A stretch of DNA of 25,100 nucleotides from Atopobiaceae bacterium UBA5363 (GCA_002407925.1 DHPN01000011.1:46421-71520), one strand, 5' to 3'; positions 7,275 to 15,336 are shown, counted from the stretch's first letter. Notes: a model not told the origin generated them from the sequence alone. A program made the numbers and translations.

Positions 7275-8300
7275 ATGGCAGTTAAGGTTGCAATTAACGG
7301 CTTTGGTCGCATCGGTCGTTTGGCATTCCGCCAGATGTTTGCGCACGAGGGTTCTGAGATCGTCGCCATCAACGACCTCACCAGTCCGCAGATGCTGGCC
7401 CACCTGCTTAAGTATGACTCTACGCACGGCAACTATGCTCGGGACCATAAGGTCGAGGCTACAGATCACTCGATCATCGTCGACGGCCATGAGATTACGA
7501 TCTATGCAGAGAAGGATGCCTCGAATCTGCCATGGGGCAAGCTCGACGTCGACGTCGTCCTTGAGTGCACGGGCTTTTACACCAGCAAAGCCAAGAGCCA
7601 GGCGCACTTGGATGCTGGCGCAAAGAAGGTCGTCATCTCAGCTCCTGCAGGCAAGGACCTCCCCACGATCGTCTACAACGTCAACCATGAGACGTTGACT
7701 GAGAAGGACAACATCATCTCCGCCGCCTCTTGTACGACCAACTGCCTCGCTCCTATGGCCAAGGCCCTCAATGACTACACCCCGATCCAAGCGGGCATCA
7801 TGAGCACCATTCATGCCTACACCGGTGACCAGATGATCCTCGACGGTCCTCAACGCAAGGGCAATCTCCGTCGCGCCCGCGCTGCGGCTATCAACATCAC
7901 GCCAACCTCCTCTGGTGCGGCTAAGGCCATCGGCCTGGTCATCCCCGAGCTCAACGGCAAGCTCATCGGCTCCGCCCAGCGTGTTCCTGTTGCTGATGGC
8001 TCAACGACGCTGCTGTACGCTGTTGTTAAGTCTGATTCTGAGGTCACCGTCGACTCTGTCAACGCTGCGATGAAGGCTGCCTCCGATCCTGAGACCTTTG
8101 GCTACAACGAGGACGAGATCGTCTCTTCCGACGTCATCGGCATGACCTACGGCTCGCTGTTCGACGCTACGCAGACGATGGTGCTGCCGAACGGCGATGG
8201 GCAGTACCTGGTGCAGGTTGTCTCTTGGTATGACAACGAGAACTCCTACACCTCCCAGATGGTCCGTACCATCAAGTACTTCGAGAAGTTCGTCAAGTAA
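7275..8300 (+). CDS. gapA: Glyceraldehyde-3-phosphate dehydrogenase, type I (NAD-dependent)
   Basis: This 341-residue enzyme oxidises glyceraldehyde 3-phosphate to 1,3-bisphosphoglycerate using NAD. The Rossmann motif is INGFGRIGRLAFRQ. Asp34 in AINDL fits NAD rather than NADP preference. The catalytic Cys lies in SAASCTTNCLAPM, and the C-terminus has the usual SWYDNENSYTSQMVRT. The chosen start is ATG 7275 with AAAGGAGAG just upstream. The open frame continues back to 7122, but that 51-residue extension has no ribosome-binding site and no family match. It is the first gene of a gapA-pgk-tpiA lower-glycolysis operon. Confidence 0.97.
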   Translation: MAVKVAINGFGRIGRLAFRQMFAHEGSEIVAINDLTSPQMLAHLLKYDSTHGNYARDHKVEATDHSIIVDGHEITIYAEKDASNLPWGKLDVDVVLECTGFYTSKAKSQAHLDAGAKKVVISAPAGKDLPTIVYNVNHETLTEKDNIISAASCTTNCLAPMAKALNDYTPIQAGIMSTIHAYTGDQMILDGPQRKGNLRRARAAAINITPTSSGAAKAIGLVIPELNGKLIGSAQRVPVADGSTTLLYAVVKSDSEVTVDSVNAAMKAASDPETFGYNEDEIVSSDVIGMTYGSLFDATQTMVLPNGDGQYLVQVVSWYDNENSYTSQMVRTIKYFEKFVK

Positions 8301-8339
8301 GCAGCTTACCCAAGCGCTAGGGGCGCGGTCGCAGCTCAT

Positions 8340-8360
8340 AGGGCCGCGGCCGTGCCCTTT
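8340..8360 (+). other. Intercistronic hairpin between gapA and pgk
   Basis: AGGGC (8340-8344) pairs with GCCCT (8354-8358), and a short TTTC follows. It could be a weak attenuator or an RNA-processing stop that sets different gapA and pgk levels. The stem is short, so this is tentative. Confidence 0.3.
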
Positions 8361-8399
8361 CTCGTACCGGTCAAATCTCGATTGAAAGAGGAGCTGTAC

Positions 8400-9602
8400 A
8401 TGGCTTTTACCAAAAAGACCGTCCGCGACGCTGACGTCGACGGCAAGCGCGTCCTGATGCGCGTCGATTTCAACGTGCCACTGGATGCCAACGGGAACGT
8501 GACAGACGACACGCGCGTCAAGGCCGCCATTCCCACCATCACATATCTCAAAGAACACAATGCAAAGATCATCCTCATGAGCCACCTAGGGCGGCCGAAG
8601 GGGGACGGCCCTGAGCCGGCCCTTTCGCTTAAGCCCGCCGCTGACAAACTCGCCGAGCTCACCGGCTATGACGTCAAGTTCGTCAACGACACCTACGGCG
8701 ACAAGGCAAAGGCCGCCGTCGACGCCCTCAAGCCGGGCGACATCCTTGTCCTTGAGAACGTCCGCTTCGACAAGCGCGAGAAGAAGAATGACCCCGAGAT
8801 TGCCAAACGTCTTGCCTCCTACGGCGACATCTTCGTCCTTGACGCATTTGGCACGGCTCATCGCGCGCAAGGCTCCGTCGTGGGCCCGGCGGCCTATCTA
8901 CCGGCCTACGCAGGCTTCTTGCTTGAGAAGGAGGTAGATACGCTGACGTCTATCTTCGCCGATCCGGCGCGCCCGTTCGTGGCCATCGTCGGAGGCTCGA
9001 AGGTCTCCTCGAAGATCGGCGTGCTCGATCACCTCATCGACTCGGCTAATACCCTGATCATCGGCGGTGGCATGGCGTACACCTTCTTCCTCGCGAAGGG
9101 CTATTCTGTCGGTAGCTCGCTGAAGGAGGAGGACTGGGTCGAGCAGGCTGGCGCGATGCTCAAGAAGGCTGAGGCCAAGGGCGTCAGGATTCTACTTCCG
9201 GTCGATAACGTCGTTGCTGACCACTTCGGTGAGGATGCGACAGGCGAGATCGTCACCTCCGACAAGATTCCCGATGACCGCATGGGCATGGACATCGGCC
9301 CAGAGACGGAGAAGCTTTATGCCGAGGCCATCAGGGGAGCCAAGACCGTCTTTTGGAACGGCCCGATGGGCGTGTTCGAGTTTGACCAGTTTGCCCATGG
9401 CACCAAGGCGGTTGCCGAGGCCGTCGCTGAGGTCAAGGCGAATGGCGGCACATCGATCATCGGCGGCGGGGATTCCGTTGCGGCTGTCAATAAGTTTGGC
9501 CTTGCCGACAAGATGAGCTGGATCTCCACGGGCGGCGGCGCCTCGATGGAGCTCGTCGAGGGCAAGGCGCTCCCAGGAGTGGAGGCGTTGCTTGATGCGT
9601 AA
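8400..9602 (+). CDS. pgk: Phosphoglycerate kinase
   Basis: This 400-residue cytoplasmic kinase transfers phosphate from 1,3-bisphosphoglycerate to ADP. The N-domain substrate signature is RVDFNVPLD with the downstream SHLGRPKG. VLDAFGTAHRAQGSVVG is the next conserved block. The C-domain nucleotide site shows GGSKVSSKIGVLDHL, FWNGPMGVFE and the GGGDSVAAVNK and STGGGASMELVEG loops. The ATG at 8400 has AGAGGAG seven bases upstream. An upstream in-frame start at 8352 lies within the intercistronic hairpin and is rejected. The last codons overlap tpiA by 8 bases. Confidence 0.97.
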   Translation: MAFTKKTVRDADVDGKRVLMRVDFNVPLDANGNVTDDTRVKAAIPTITYLKEHNAKIILMSHLGRPKGDGPEPALSLKPAADKLAELTGYDVKFVNDTYGDKAKAAVDALKPGDILVLENVRFDKREKKNDPEIAKRLASYGDIFVLDAFGTAHRAQGSVVGPAAYLPAYAGFLLEKEVDTLTSIFADPARPFVAIVGGSKVSSKIGVLDHLIDSANTLIIGGGMAYTFFLAKGYSVGSSLKEEDWVEQAGAMLKKAEAKGVRILLPVDNVVADHFGEDATGEIVTSDKIPDDRMGMDIGPETEKLYAEAIRGAKTVFWNGPMGVFEFDQFAHGTKAVAEAVAEVKANGGTSIIGGGDSVAAVNKFGLADKMSWISTGGGASMELVEGKALPGVEALLDA

Positions 9603-10374
9603 GCCAATGATTGCCGGCAACTGGAAGATGAATGAGACCTACAGCAGTGCCGTCGTGCTCGCACAGGGGCTCGCGCGGGAGCTTGAGGGTGGCACAGGCG
9701 ATGTCGATGTCGTCGTATGCCCTCCGGCGGTCGACCTGAAGGGCGTCGCCGAGGTCATCGAGCACGAGCAGGCGCCGTTTGCTCTTGGCGGACAGAATGT
9801 CTACTGGGAGGAGAAGGGCGCGTACACCGGTGAGACGGCACCCGACATGCTGACGTCCGTCGGCGCGACGTACTGCATTATCGGCCACTCTGAGCGTCGC
9901 GGCTACTTTAGCGAGACGGACGAGGACGTGAACAAGAAGGCCAAGGCCCTTATGGCTCACGACATCGTGCCTATCTCGTGCTGTGGTGAGTCTCTTGAGA
10001 TTCGCGAGGCTGGAAAGCACGTGGCCTTCGTCGTTGATCAGATCAAAAAAGACACGGACGGCCTCGTCATTGAGGACCCGTCTAAGTATGTTGTCGCCTA
10101 TGAGCCCATTTGGGCCATAGGAACCGGCAAAACCGCCACAGCTGATGATGCCCAAGAGGTCATCGGCGCCATCCGCGCGACCCTTGCGGAGGTCTTCGGC
10201 AAGCAGACCGCTGACGGGATCCGCATCCTGTACGGTGGCTCGGCAAAACCGGAAAACGTGGGCGGCTTCCTTGCAAAAGAGGACGTTGACGGCGCGCTTG
10301 TAGGCGGAGCGTCACTGGTCGCGGAGAAGTTTGCAGCGATGGTCAAAGTCGCTATGGAGCGCTCGGGCGACTAA
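9595..10374 (+). CDS. tpiA: Triosephosphate isomerase
   Basis: This 259-residue enzyme interconverts dihydroxyacetone phosphate and glyceraldehyde 3-phosphate. The substrate-binding N9 and K11 are in AGNWKMN. The electrophilic His is in IIGHSERR, and the catalytic Glu plus mobile loop are in AYEPIWAIGTGKTA. YGGSAKPEN and GALVGGASL form the phosphate-binding end. The ATG at 9595 lies within the end of pgk (8-base overlap), with GGAGG nine bases upstream. A TTG at 9592 is one codon earlier and less likely. It is the last gene of the gapA operon and is followed by a strong terminator. Confidence 0.97.
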   Translation: MRKPMIAGNWKMNETYSSAVVLAQGLARELEGGTGDVDVVVCPPAVDLKGVAEVIEHEQAPFALGGQNVYWEEKGAYTGETAPDMLTSVGATYCIIGHSERRGYFSETDEDVNKKAKALMAHDIVPISCCGESLEIREAGKHVAFVVDQIKKDTDGLVIEDPSKYVVAYEPIWAIGTGKTATADDAQEVIGAIRATLAEVFGKQTADGIRILYGGSAKPENVGGFLAKEDVDGALVGGASLVAEKFAAMVKVAMERSGD

Positions 10375-10423
10375 AGCGGTCGTGCCGCGTATAGCGCATG
10401 TATGCCGGCGGGGATCCGAACAG

Positions 10424-10459
10424 AAAGTCCCAGCACAGCAGTGTGCTGGGACTTTTTTT
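10424..10459 (+). terminator. Rho-independent terminator of the gapA-pgk-tpiA operon
   Basis: A perfect stem of 12 bp or more (AGTCCCAGCACA, 10426-10437, with 10442-10453) closes a four-base loop and runs into seven T residues (10453-10459). It lies 50 bases after the tpiA stop. Confidence 0.95.
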
Positions 10460-10574
10460 GAACTCGATTTTTCGATCCTCTCTTTATCTCTCCTTATAGA
10501 TGGCTCTATTGGTGCTTCCATTGCCGTCTCTGTTGCATTTGGGCAGCAGTTTGGAGCATTCAACGAGACAGTGA

Positions 10575-10583
10575 TGCTATAGT
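10575..10583 (+). promoter_or_regulatory. Extended -10 promoter for aspS
   Basis: TGCTATAGT (10575-10583) is a TGn-extended -10 box matching TATAAT at five of six positions. The -35 region (about 10555-10560) is poor, as is common for extended -10 promoters. Transcription would start near 10590, leaving a leader of about 88 bases. Confidence 0.55.
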
Positions 10584-10611
10584 GAAAAACTGCGCGTCGC
10601 TGCGCGGTCTA

Positions 10612-10647
10612 CGTTGCGGCGCCGTCTGCTGGGACGCGTCCGCAACG
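10612..10647 (+). other. Hairpin in the aspS leader
   Basis: CGTTGCGG (10612-10619) pairs with CCGCAACG (10640-10647), and the interior can pair further (CGTC with GACG). It lies between the predicted promoter and the aspS ribosome-binding site. No T-box core sequence or T-run is seen, so the function, if any, is unknown. Confidence 0.4.
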
Positions 10648-10677
10648 GCACGAGACGCAAGAGACGAGAGGAATTAC

Positions 10678-12450
10678 ATGGCATCAAAATACAGCATGCA
10701 TACCCACACCTGCGGAGAGCTTAGGCGCTCAAATATCGGCACTGAGGTGACATTGACCGGTTGGGTATGGCACCGTCGCGACCACGGTGGGCTTATCTTT
10801 GTTGACTTGCGCGATCGTGCAGGTGTGACGCAAATCTCTTTTGACCCTGAGCACTCTGGTGGCACGGCGTTCCATACCGCTGAGCAGATACGCCTCGAGT
10901 GGCCAATCCTTGTGCATGGCGTGGTGCGTGAGCGTCCAGAGGGCATGGCCAACGACAAGCTCGCCACGGGGGAGATCGAGGTGCTCGTCTCAGCGATCGA
11001 GGTGCTGAACTCCTCGAAGACCCCACCATTTCAGATCGAGGACCATGTCGGCGCGTCTGAGGACGTACGCCTGCGCTACCGCTACCTCGACCTGCGTCGT
11101 CCGCATATGATGGCAAATCTGCAGCTGCGCTCCGATTTCACCCATGCGATCCGCGAGGCCCTGCATAAGCGCTCCTTCATGGAAGTGGAGACGCCTTCGC
11201 TGTTCAAATCCACGCCAGAGGGCGCCCGTGACTTCCTTGTGCCGAGCCGCACGCAGCCGGGGCACTTCTATGCGCTTCCACAGTCCCCTCAGTTGCTGAA
11301 GCAGCTGCTGATGATTGGTGGCGTTGAGCGCTACTATCAGATTGCGAAGTGCTTCCGTGACGAGGATCTGCGCGCTGATCGTCAGCCGGAGTTCACTCAA
11401 GTGGACATCGAGATGAGCTTCGTGAAGCAAGATGACGTCATGGGCGCTCTCGAGGCGGTTCTCCATGACGCGTTCGCTGCGCTTGGCGTCGAGATGAAGC
11501 TTCCGCTGCGGCGGATCTCGTACTGGGATGCGATGGACACCTATGGCATTGATAAGCCTGACACCCGCTTCGGCATGCATTTGCACGACGTTACGTCAAT
11601 CTTTGTGGGATCGAAGTTTAAGTTATTCGCAGGAGCCGCAGCGACAGAAGGCCAGTACGTCAAGGCGTTGAACGCCAAGGGTGCTGGCAGCTGGCCGCGT
11701 GCCCAGATCGACAAGCTTGCCGACGTGGCTGCCACGTTCGGGGCCAAGGGCCTCGCATGGATTGCGTTTCGCCCTGATGGGTCGATGAACAGCCCGATCG
11801 TGAAATTCTTCTCTGATGAGGAGCTCGCAGCCCTCAAAGTGGAGATGGAAGTTGAGCCTGGGGATCTCGTGATGTTCTCTGTCGCCGACCGGCTGCATGC
11901 GGACGAGATTTTGGGCGGCATGCGCAACCACATGGCTGACGCGCTCAAGCTGCCGTGCGAGGGCCATGACTTCCTGTGGGTGGTTGACTTCCCGCTCTTC
12001 CATTGGGACGAGGATGCGAAGCGCTATGCATCTGAGCACCAGCCCTTCACGCAGCCTTTCGAGCAGGATATCGACCGTCTCGAAAGCGATCCTCTTTCTG
12101 TCGGGTCGCATACCTACGACTTCGTGATGGATGGCTTCGAGGCGGGCGGCGGCGGCATGCGTATCCACAACGCTGACCTCCAAATGCGCATCTTGAAGCT
12201 ACTCGGCTTCACCGAAGAGCGCGCAAAGGAGCAGTTCGGCTTCCTGATGGAGGCCTTGCAATTCGGCGCACCTCCGATGGGCGGCTTTGCGCTCGGTCTT
12301 GACCGCGTTTGCATGCTGCTCACTGGGTCGGAGTCCATCCGCGACGTCATGGCGTTCCCCAAGACCAGCTCTGGCTCGGATCTCATGAGTGGCGCCCCCG
12401 GCGAGGTCTCGCTTCGTCAGCTCAAGGAGGTCTCGCTCCGCCTGCTGTAG
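10678..12450 (+). CDS. aspS: Aspartyl-tRNA synthetase, bacterial type (class IIb)
   Basis: This 590-residue enzyme charges tRNA-Asp. The N-terminal OB-fold anticodon-binding domain includes TGWVWHRRDHGGLIFVDLRD. Class II motif 2 is CFRDEDLRADRQPEFTQ, and motif 3 is GFALGLDRVCMLLTG. The bacterial GAD insertion lies around residues 290-420. In Pseudomonas aeruginosa, the non-discriminating enzyme has His after GWV followed by DHGG; here that residue is Trp but DHGG is kept. Whether it also charges tRNA-Asn cannot be settled by sight. The ATG at 10678 follows GAGAGGA. An open frame back to 10582 begins at the promoter and is rejected. Confidence 0.97.
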   Translation: MASKYSMHTHTCGELRRSNIGTEVTLTGWVWHRRDHGGLIFVDLRDRAGVTQISFDPEHSGGTAFHTAEQIRLEWPILVHGVVRERPEGMANDKLATGEIEVLVSAIEVLNSSKTPPFQIEDHVGASEDVRLRYRYLDLRRPHMMANLQLRSDFTHAIREALHKRSFMEVETPSLFKSTPEGARDFLVPSRTQPGHFYALPQSPQLLKQLLMIGGVERYYQIAKCFRDEDLRADRQPEFTQVDIEMSFVKQDDVMGALEAVLHDAFAALGVEMKLPLRRISYWDAMDTYGIDKPDTRFGMHLHDVTSIFVGSKFKLFAGAAATEGQYVKALNAKGAGSWPRAQIDKLADVAATFGAKGLAWIAFRPDGSMNSPIVKFFSDEELAALKVEMEVEPGDLVMFSVADRLHADEILGGMRNHMADALKLPCEGHDFLWVVDFPLFHWDEDAKRYASEHQPFTQPFEQDIDRLESDPLSVGSHTYDFVMDGFEAGGGGMRIHNADLQMRILKLLGFTEERAKEQFGFLMEALQFGAPPMGGFALGLDRVCMLLTGSESIRDVMAFPKTSSGSDLMSGAPGEVSLRQLKEVSLRLL

Positions 12451-12461
12451 GTTGGGATAAA

Positions 12462-12479
12462 AGCCATCATCAAATGGCT
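12462..12479 (+). other. Small hairpin after aspS
   Basis: AGCCAT (12462-12467) pairs with ATGGCT (12474-12479), 11 bases after the aspS stop. No T-run follows. It may be a weak terminator or a transcript 3' end. Confidence 0.3.
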
Positions 12480-12531
12480 AGAGGCATGTATTTTCAAGCA
12501 TTTTGTTCAAGGGCTGTTCTAGCTGCTTTTA

Positions 12532-12598
12532 GTATTTTAAGCCATCTACCTGCTATTTCTTTTTCCGCAGGTAGACGGCTTATTCTCAGCCAAAATAC
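12532..12598. repeat. Long inverted repeat in the aspS-downstream gene-free region
   Basis: A 15-base arm (12539-12553, AAGCCATCTACCTGC) pairs with 12567-12581 with one mismatch around a 13-base pyrimidine-rich loop. The pairing can resume outside the core: GTATTTT (12532-12538) with AAAATAC (12592-12598) across a ten-base bulge. It lies in 12451-12957, an AT-rich 507-base stretch in which I see no convincing gene on either strand. It could be a terminator for aspS, part of a small RNA, or a remnant of a mobile repeat. Confidence 0.55.
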
Positions 12599-12804
12599 GG
12601 CCTTTGAAGCCTCCTTGATGGGATATTCCCTGCCTATTCGTTGCTCGTCTATGTGCCTGCCTGCATGTTAGTCGCGAAACTCCATTAGTCCAAAGTCGAA
12701 ATATGGCGTTTAACTGCAAAGATATAACTGGGCAAAAAGTGAACAATCTTAGTGGCACAGAAGTGCAAAAGATCATGCGCTCTGTTTGCTCCAGTTTTAT
12801 CAGT

Positions 12805-12810
12805 TAGAAT
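12805..12810 (+). promoter_or_regulatory. Possible -10 box for the gene at 12958
   Basis: TAGAAT (12805-12810) matches the -10 consensus at five of six positions. The -35 region at a 17-base spacing (CTGTTT) is poor. A transcript from here would carry a leader of about 140 bases containing the terminator-like stem at 12836-12926. Confidence 0.3.
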
Positions 12811-12830
12811 GAAGGCTCAGTCAAAGCTTC

Positions 12831-12872
12831 ATGGGAAAAGTACCGCATATTTTAGATAAAGAATATATGTAA
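12831..12872 (+). CDS. Possible 13-codon leader peptide (speculative)
   Basis: ATG 12831 opens a 13-codon frame (MGKVPHILDKEYM) ending at TAA 12870-12872. It runs through the 5' arm of the terminator-like stem, so a ribosome on it would stop the stem forming. No good ribosome-binding site precedes it: GAAGG at 12810-12815 is too far away. The frame may be chance. Confidence 0.2.
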   Translation: MGKVPHILDKEYM

Positions 12873-12926
12873 GCAGATAAAATATCAATAGTTTTTTAAA
12901 AGAATAAAAATTTGCGGTACTTTTTT
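12836..12926 (+). terminator. Terminator-like stem with long AT-rich loop upstream of 12958
   Basis: AAAAGTACCGCA (12836-12847) is perfectly complementary to 12913-12924. Five more pairs follow after one mismatch (12849-12853 with 12907-12911). The loop of about 53 bases is AT-rich. The 3' arm ends in six T residues (12921-12926), as in an intrinsic terminator. It lies 31 bases before the ATG at 12958, so it is either the end of an upstream transcript or an attenuator in the leader of that gene. Confidence 0.6.
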
Positions 12927-12957
12927 ACTGGTCCTTTTGTACAGGGAGAAAAACACA

Positions 12958-14169
12958 ATGCATGTTATTGCCGGATCCACCGCGTTGCGCATTCTGCGTG
13001 CGCTGAGATGCCCAGGCTGCTATGAGGGTTTCGTTCCACTTCCAAATCCGTCTTTGCCGGTGCGTCGTGTTGTGTTGCCCGATCAAATTAAGCCGTTTTC
13101 AAGGCCCTTTGCCGATTCGTCAGCCTCTAGCCGCTTGCCCGGGGAGTGCGCGGATCATGAGTCTACCCTTGCAGATGAGGGCTTTAGCCCAGAGTGTGCT
13201 TTGGCTGCAAGAAGACTTGACTTTGCTCGATTCCATGGGCTTGGTGATTTCTCCCAGGAGGAAAAACTCGAGCTAGGAGTATTTGATGCAAGCAAGCGCA
13301 TCCACATAAAGACTGTGAAGACATGCCTGCTCAGCCTGAAACTGCCTGCAGGTAGCCTCATATCGATTGACCATGACCTCTATGTAATATGCCCTGAGCT
13401 TGTTGTGATACAGATAGCAGGCAGATCAGATGTTGATGCTATTGATCTTGCCCAAATCATCATGGAACTTTGTGGAACGTATTCTTTATATCCCTCCTTG
13501 GAAAAGGAAGCAAGATCTTGCAGTTGCTCATATGGGCTTCAGCCTGTGATGGCAATCGCTACTCTTCGCAAGTACATGCAGCAGACCCGCCTGACTAAAA
13601 AAGGGCGTCAAACCTTGTCTGCAGCACTTTGTCTTGTGTGTGAGGGCTCCGCCTCGCCTGCAGAAACCGGGTTAGCGCTTATGTTGAGTAGAGCTGTCGA
13701 CTGCGGCGGCTATGGATTTGGCAGCCCACTTTGTAATGCGAGGCTTGATTTCCCTGATGATATGACTGAGTATGCCTCATGTGGTCATTACACGATTGAT
13801 CTTTTTTGGCAGGACTGCCTAGCAGGCATTGAATACGAGAGTGCGACTTTCCACTTTGACCCATTGGCGGGGCTACCTAGAGAAGGCCTAACATGGGGGC
13901 AAGTCGACGCCTGGCGTGCAAGTTTCATACGGAAGGCCGAGCTGGATCGTCGGCGTCTGAGGGAAATTCAAGCGACAGGAGTGCAGATACTGCCCGTCGT
14001 TGGCTCAGACCTTGCAAACCTATCGGCGCTCGATCGCGTCGCATGGGCTCTTGCTTATCGGCAAGAGGATTGGTGTGGCGTCGCTGCGTCTGATCATTTT
14101 TCTCTGCTGGATAGGCGTCGAACACGCTTGATGCGCGAGGTCTTGAGAAGAAGGCTTTTTGTGTGGTGA
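12958..14169 (+). CDS. Uncharacterised protein, possible PD-(D/E)XK nuclease-like C-terminus
   Basis: This 403-residue protein has no firm assignment. The first 60 residues carry an RCPGC motif and look disordered. The middle (about 115-180) has LKLPAGSLISIDHDLYVICPEL and then IIMELCGTYSL, a pattern I recall from multicopy Coriobacteriia hypothetical proteins. The C-terminal part resembles a DUF559/Vsr-like restriction-endonuclease fold. E236 is in SASPAETGL, D281 in YTIDLFW and E292-x-E294 in GIEYES. A basic helix (KAELDRRRLREIQ) and a strand (GVQILPVV) follow. If correct it would be a DNA-acting enzyme or an AbiEi-like protein. The base composition is more AT-rich than its neighbours. ATG 12958 has GGGAG nine bases upstream. 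Confidence 0.7.
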   Translation: MHVIAGSTALRILRALRCPGCYEGFVPLPNPSLPVRRVVLPDQIKPFSRPFADSSASSRLPGECADHESTLADEGFSPECALAARRLDFARFHGLGDFSQEEKLELGVFDASKRIHIKTVKTCLLSLKLPAGSLISIDHDLYVICPELVVIQIAGRSDVDAIDLAQIIMELCGTYSLYPSLEKEARSCSCSYGLQPVMAIATLRKYMQQTRLTKKGRQTLSAALCLVCEGSASPAETGLALMLSRAVDCGGYGFGSPLCNARLDFPDDMTEYASCGHYTIDLFWQDCLAGIEYESATFHFDPLAGLPREGLTWGQVDAWRASFIRKAELDRRRLREIQATGVQILPVVGSDLANLSALDRVAWALAYRQEDWCGVAASDHFSLLDRRRTRLMREVLRRRLFVW

Positions 14170-14177
14170 GGGGCGTG

Positions 14178-14202
14178 GGCCTTTTGAAAGGCCGACGTTT
14201 TC
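14178..14202 (+). terminator. Weak terminator after the gene at 12958
   Basis: GGCCTTTTGAAAGGCC (14178-14193) can fold as a short hairpin, followed within four bases by TTTT. It begins nine bases after the stop codon. The short loop and interrupted T-run make it a weak candidate. Confidence 0.4.
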
Positions 14203-14382
14203 CTCCAAAAGAAAACATAAAGTCTTAGCAAAGAACCTCCTTCCACAGAAATATTCTATTTTCTAAAAATGCCATCATGCTACAGATGCGTCTTTGTGAC
14301 ATTTGCCTTTGCAACTTTTATGCTCGTGGGTCAGATAAATTTGCTGGCAGCGTACAATCACTGGCAGCAAAGGAGGCGCGAT

Positions 14383-15336
14383 ATGCCAGCATTTCTCTTT
14401 TCCACGCCGGGCATAGCGGTTTACACGACATGTGTGACCTTGATTTTTGGGCTTGTCATGGGAAGCTTTCTAAATTGCCTTGCATGGCGAAGTGTGCGTG
14501 GCGAGTCTTGGGTGCATGGGCGCAGCCATTGTGACAGCTGTGGGCATGTGCTTGCGATTCATGACCTTGTTCCGGTCGTGAGTTGGCTGGCGTCTCGTGG
14601 CTGCTGCCGTTACTGCGGCGCTCGCATTTCCCTGCGCAACCCCCTCAGTGAAATAACCTGTGCTGCGGTTTATCTTTTGATTGTCATGCGGTACGACTTC
14701 TCATTGGAGACCCTTGAGATGCTTGGGTTTGCGAGCGCGCTGTTTGTGGCTACATTGACTGATCTCGACGACTATGTGATCCCTAATGGTTGCATAGTGG
14801 CCGCAGTTGTTATTCGCCTGTTGTTCATCGGGGGGCAATGGCTGCTTTTCAATGTCGATCCGGTACCATTTTTGAAGATGTCACTTATTGGTGCCGCTGC
14901 GGTTGTCATACCGCTCACCATGATTGTAATTATTATGGACCATGTGCTCCGCAAGCCAAGCATGGGTGGGGGAGACCTGAAGCTCTTTGGCGTCGCAGGC
15001 CTGTATTTTGGCTGGCAACGCTGCCTTTTCCTGTTGGTCGTTGCATGTGTGTTAGGCATCGTGTTTGCTCTTGTGTCCCAGAGGAAGCCTGCGAAAGCGC
15101 AGGCGAAGGGGGGCATAGGTTCAGAGGAGGTCATAGGTTTTGAGCCAGATGGGGCCGCGGGTGTCGGCAACAATGTCAAGTCCGCTGCCGCTCATGCGGA
15201 AGAGCTTGTCGGAGATAGCTCTACTGGCGTCCCTGAGCATGCGTTTCCCTTTGGCCCCTCTATTGCTCTTGCTTGCATCATTACGATGTTGGTCGGCGAC
15301 CAGGTTCTCGTCTGGTACCTCTCATTGCTGATATAG
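14383..15336 (+). CDS. Type IV prepilin peptidase / N-methyltransferase (A24 family)
   Basis: This 317-residue membrane enzyme is expected to cleave prepilin leader peptides and methylate the new N-terminus. The cytoplasmic zinc-binding loop has C50-x2-C53 and C75-x2-C78. The aspartyl protease residues are D127 in LTDLDDYVIPN and D198 in MGGGDLK. About eight membrane helices are visible. A hydrophilic linker of about 55 residues (232-287) before the last helix (PFGPSIALACII) is longer than usual. The start at 14383 is chosen because AAGGAGG lies six bases upstream. An upstream ATG at 14269 would add 38 residues and lacks a good site. No pilin or secretion genes are in the window. Confidence 0.9.
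   Translation: MPAFLFSTPGIAVYTTCVTLIFGLVMGSFLNCLAWRSVRGESWVHGRSHCDSCGHVLAIHDLVPVVSWLASRGCCRYCGARISLRNPLSEITCAAVYLLIVMRYDFSLETLEMLGFASALFVATLTDLDDYVIPNGCIVAAVVIRLLFIGGQWLLFNVDPVPFLKMSLIGAAAVVIPLTMIVIIMDHVLRKPSMGGGDLKLFGVAGLYFGWQRCLFLLVVACVLGIVFALVSQRKPAKAQAKGGIGSEEVIGFEPDGAAGVGNNVKSAAAHAEELVGDSSTGVPEHAFPFGPSIALACIITMLVGDQVLVWYLSLLI

Noticed and set aside
10582..10677. 32-residue extension of aspS
   Set aside because: It begins within the predicted promoter -10 box and the standard AspRS N-terminus starts at 10678.
12546..12776. 76-codon minus-strand frame in the gene-free region after aspS
   Set aside because: No ribosome-binding site, no recognisable motif, and it crosses the long inverted repeat.
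14269..14382. Upstream start and extra hydrophobic segment for the prepilin peptidase
   Set aside because: ATG 14383 has AAGGAGG at ideal spacing, whereas the upstream ATG lacks a site and the family begins at the later start.
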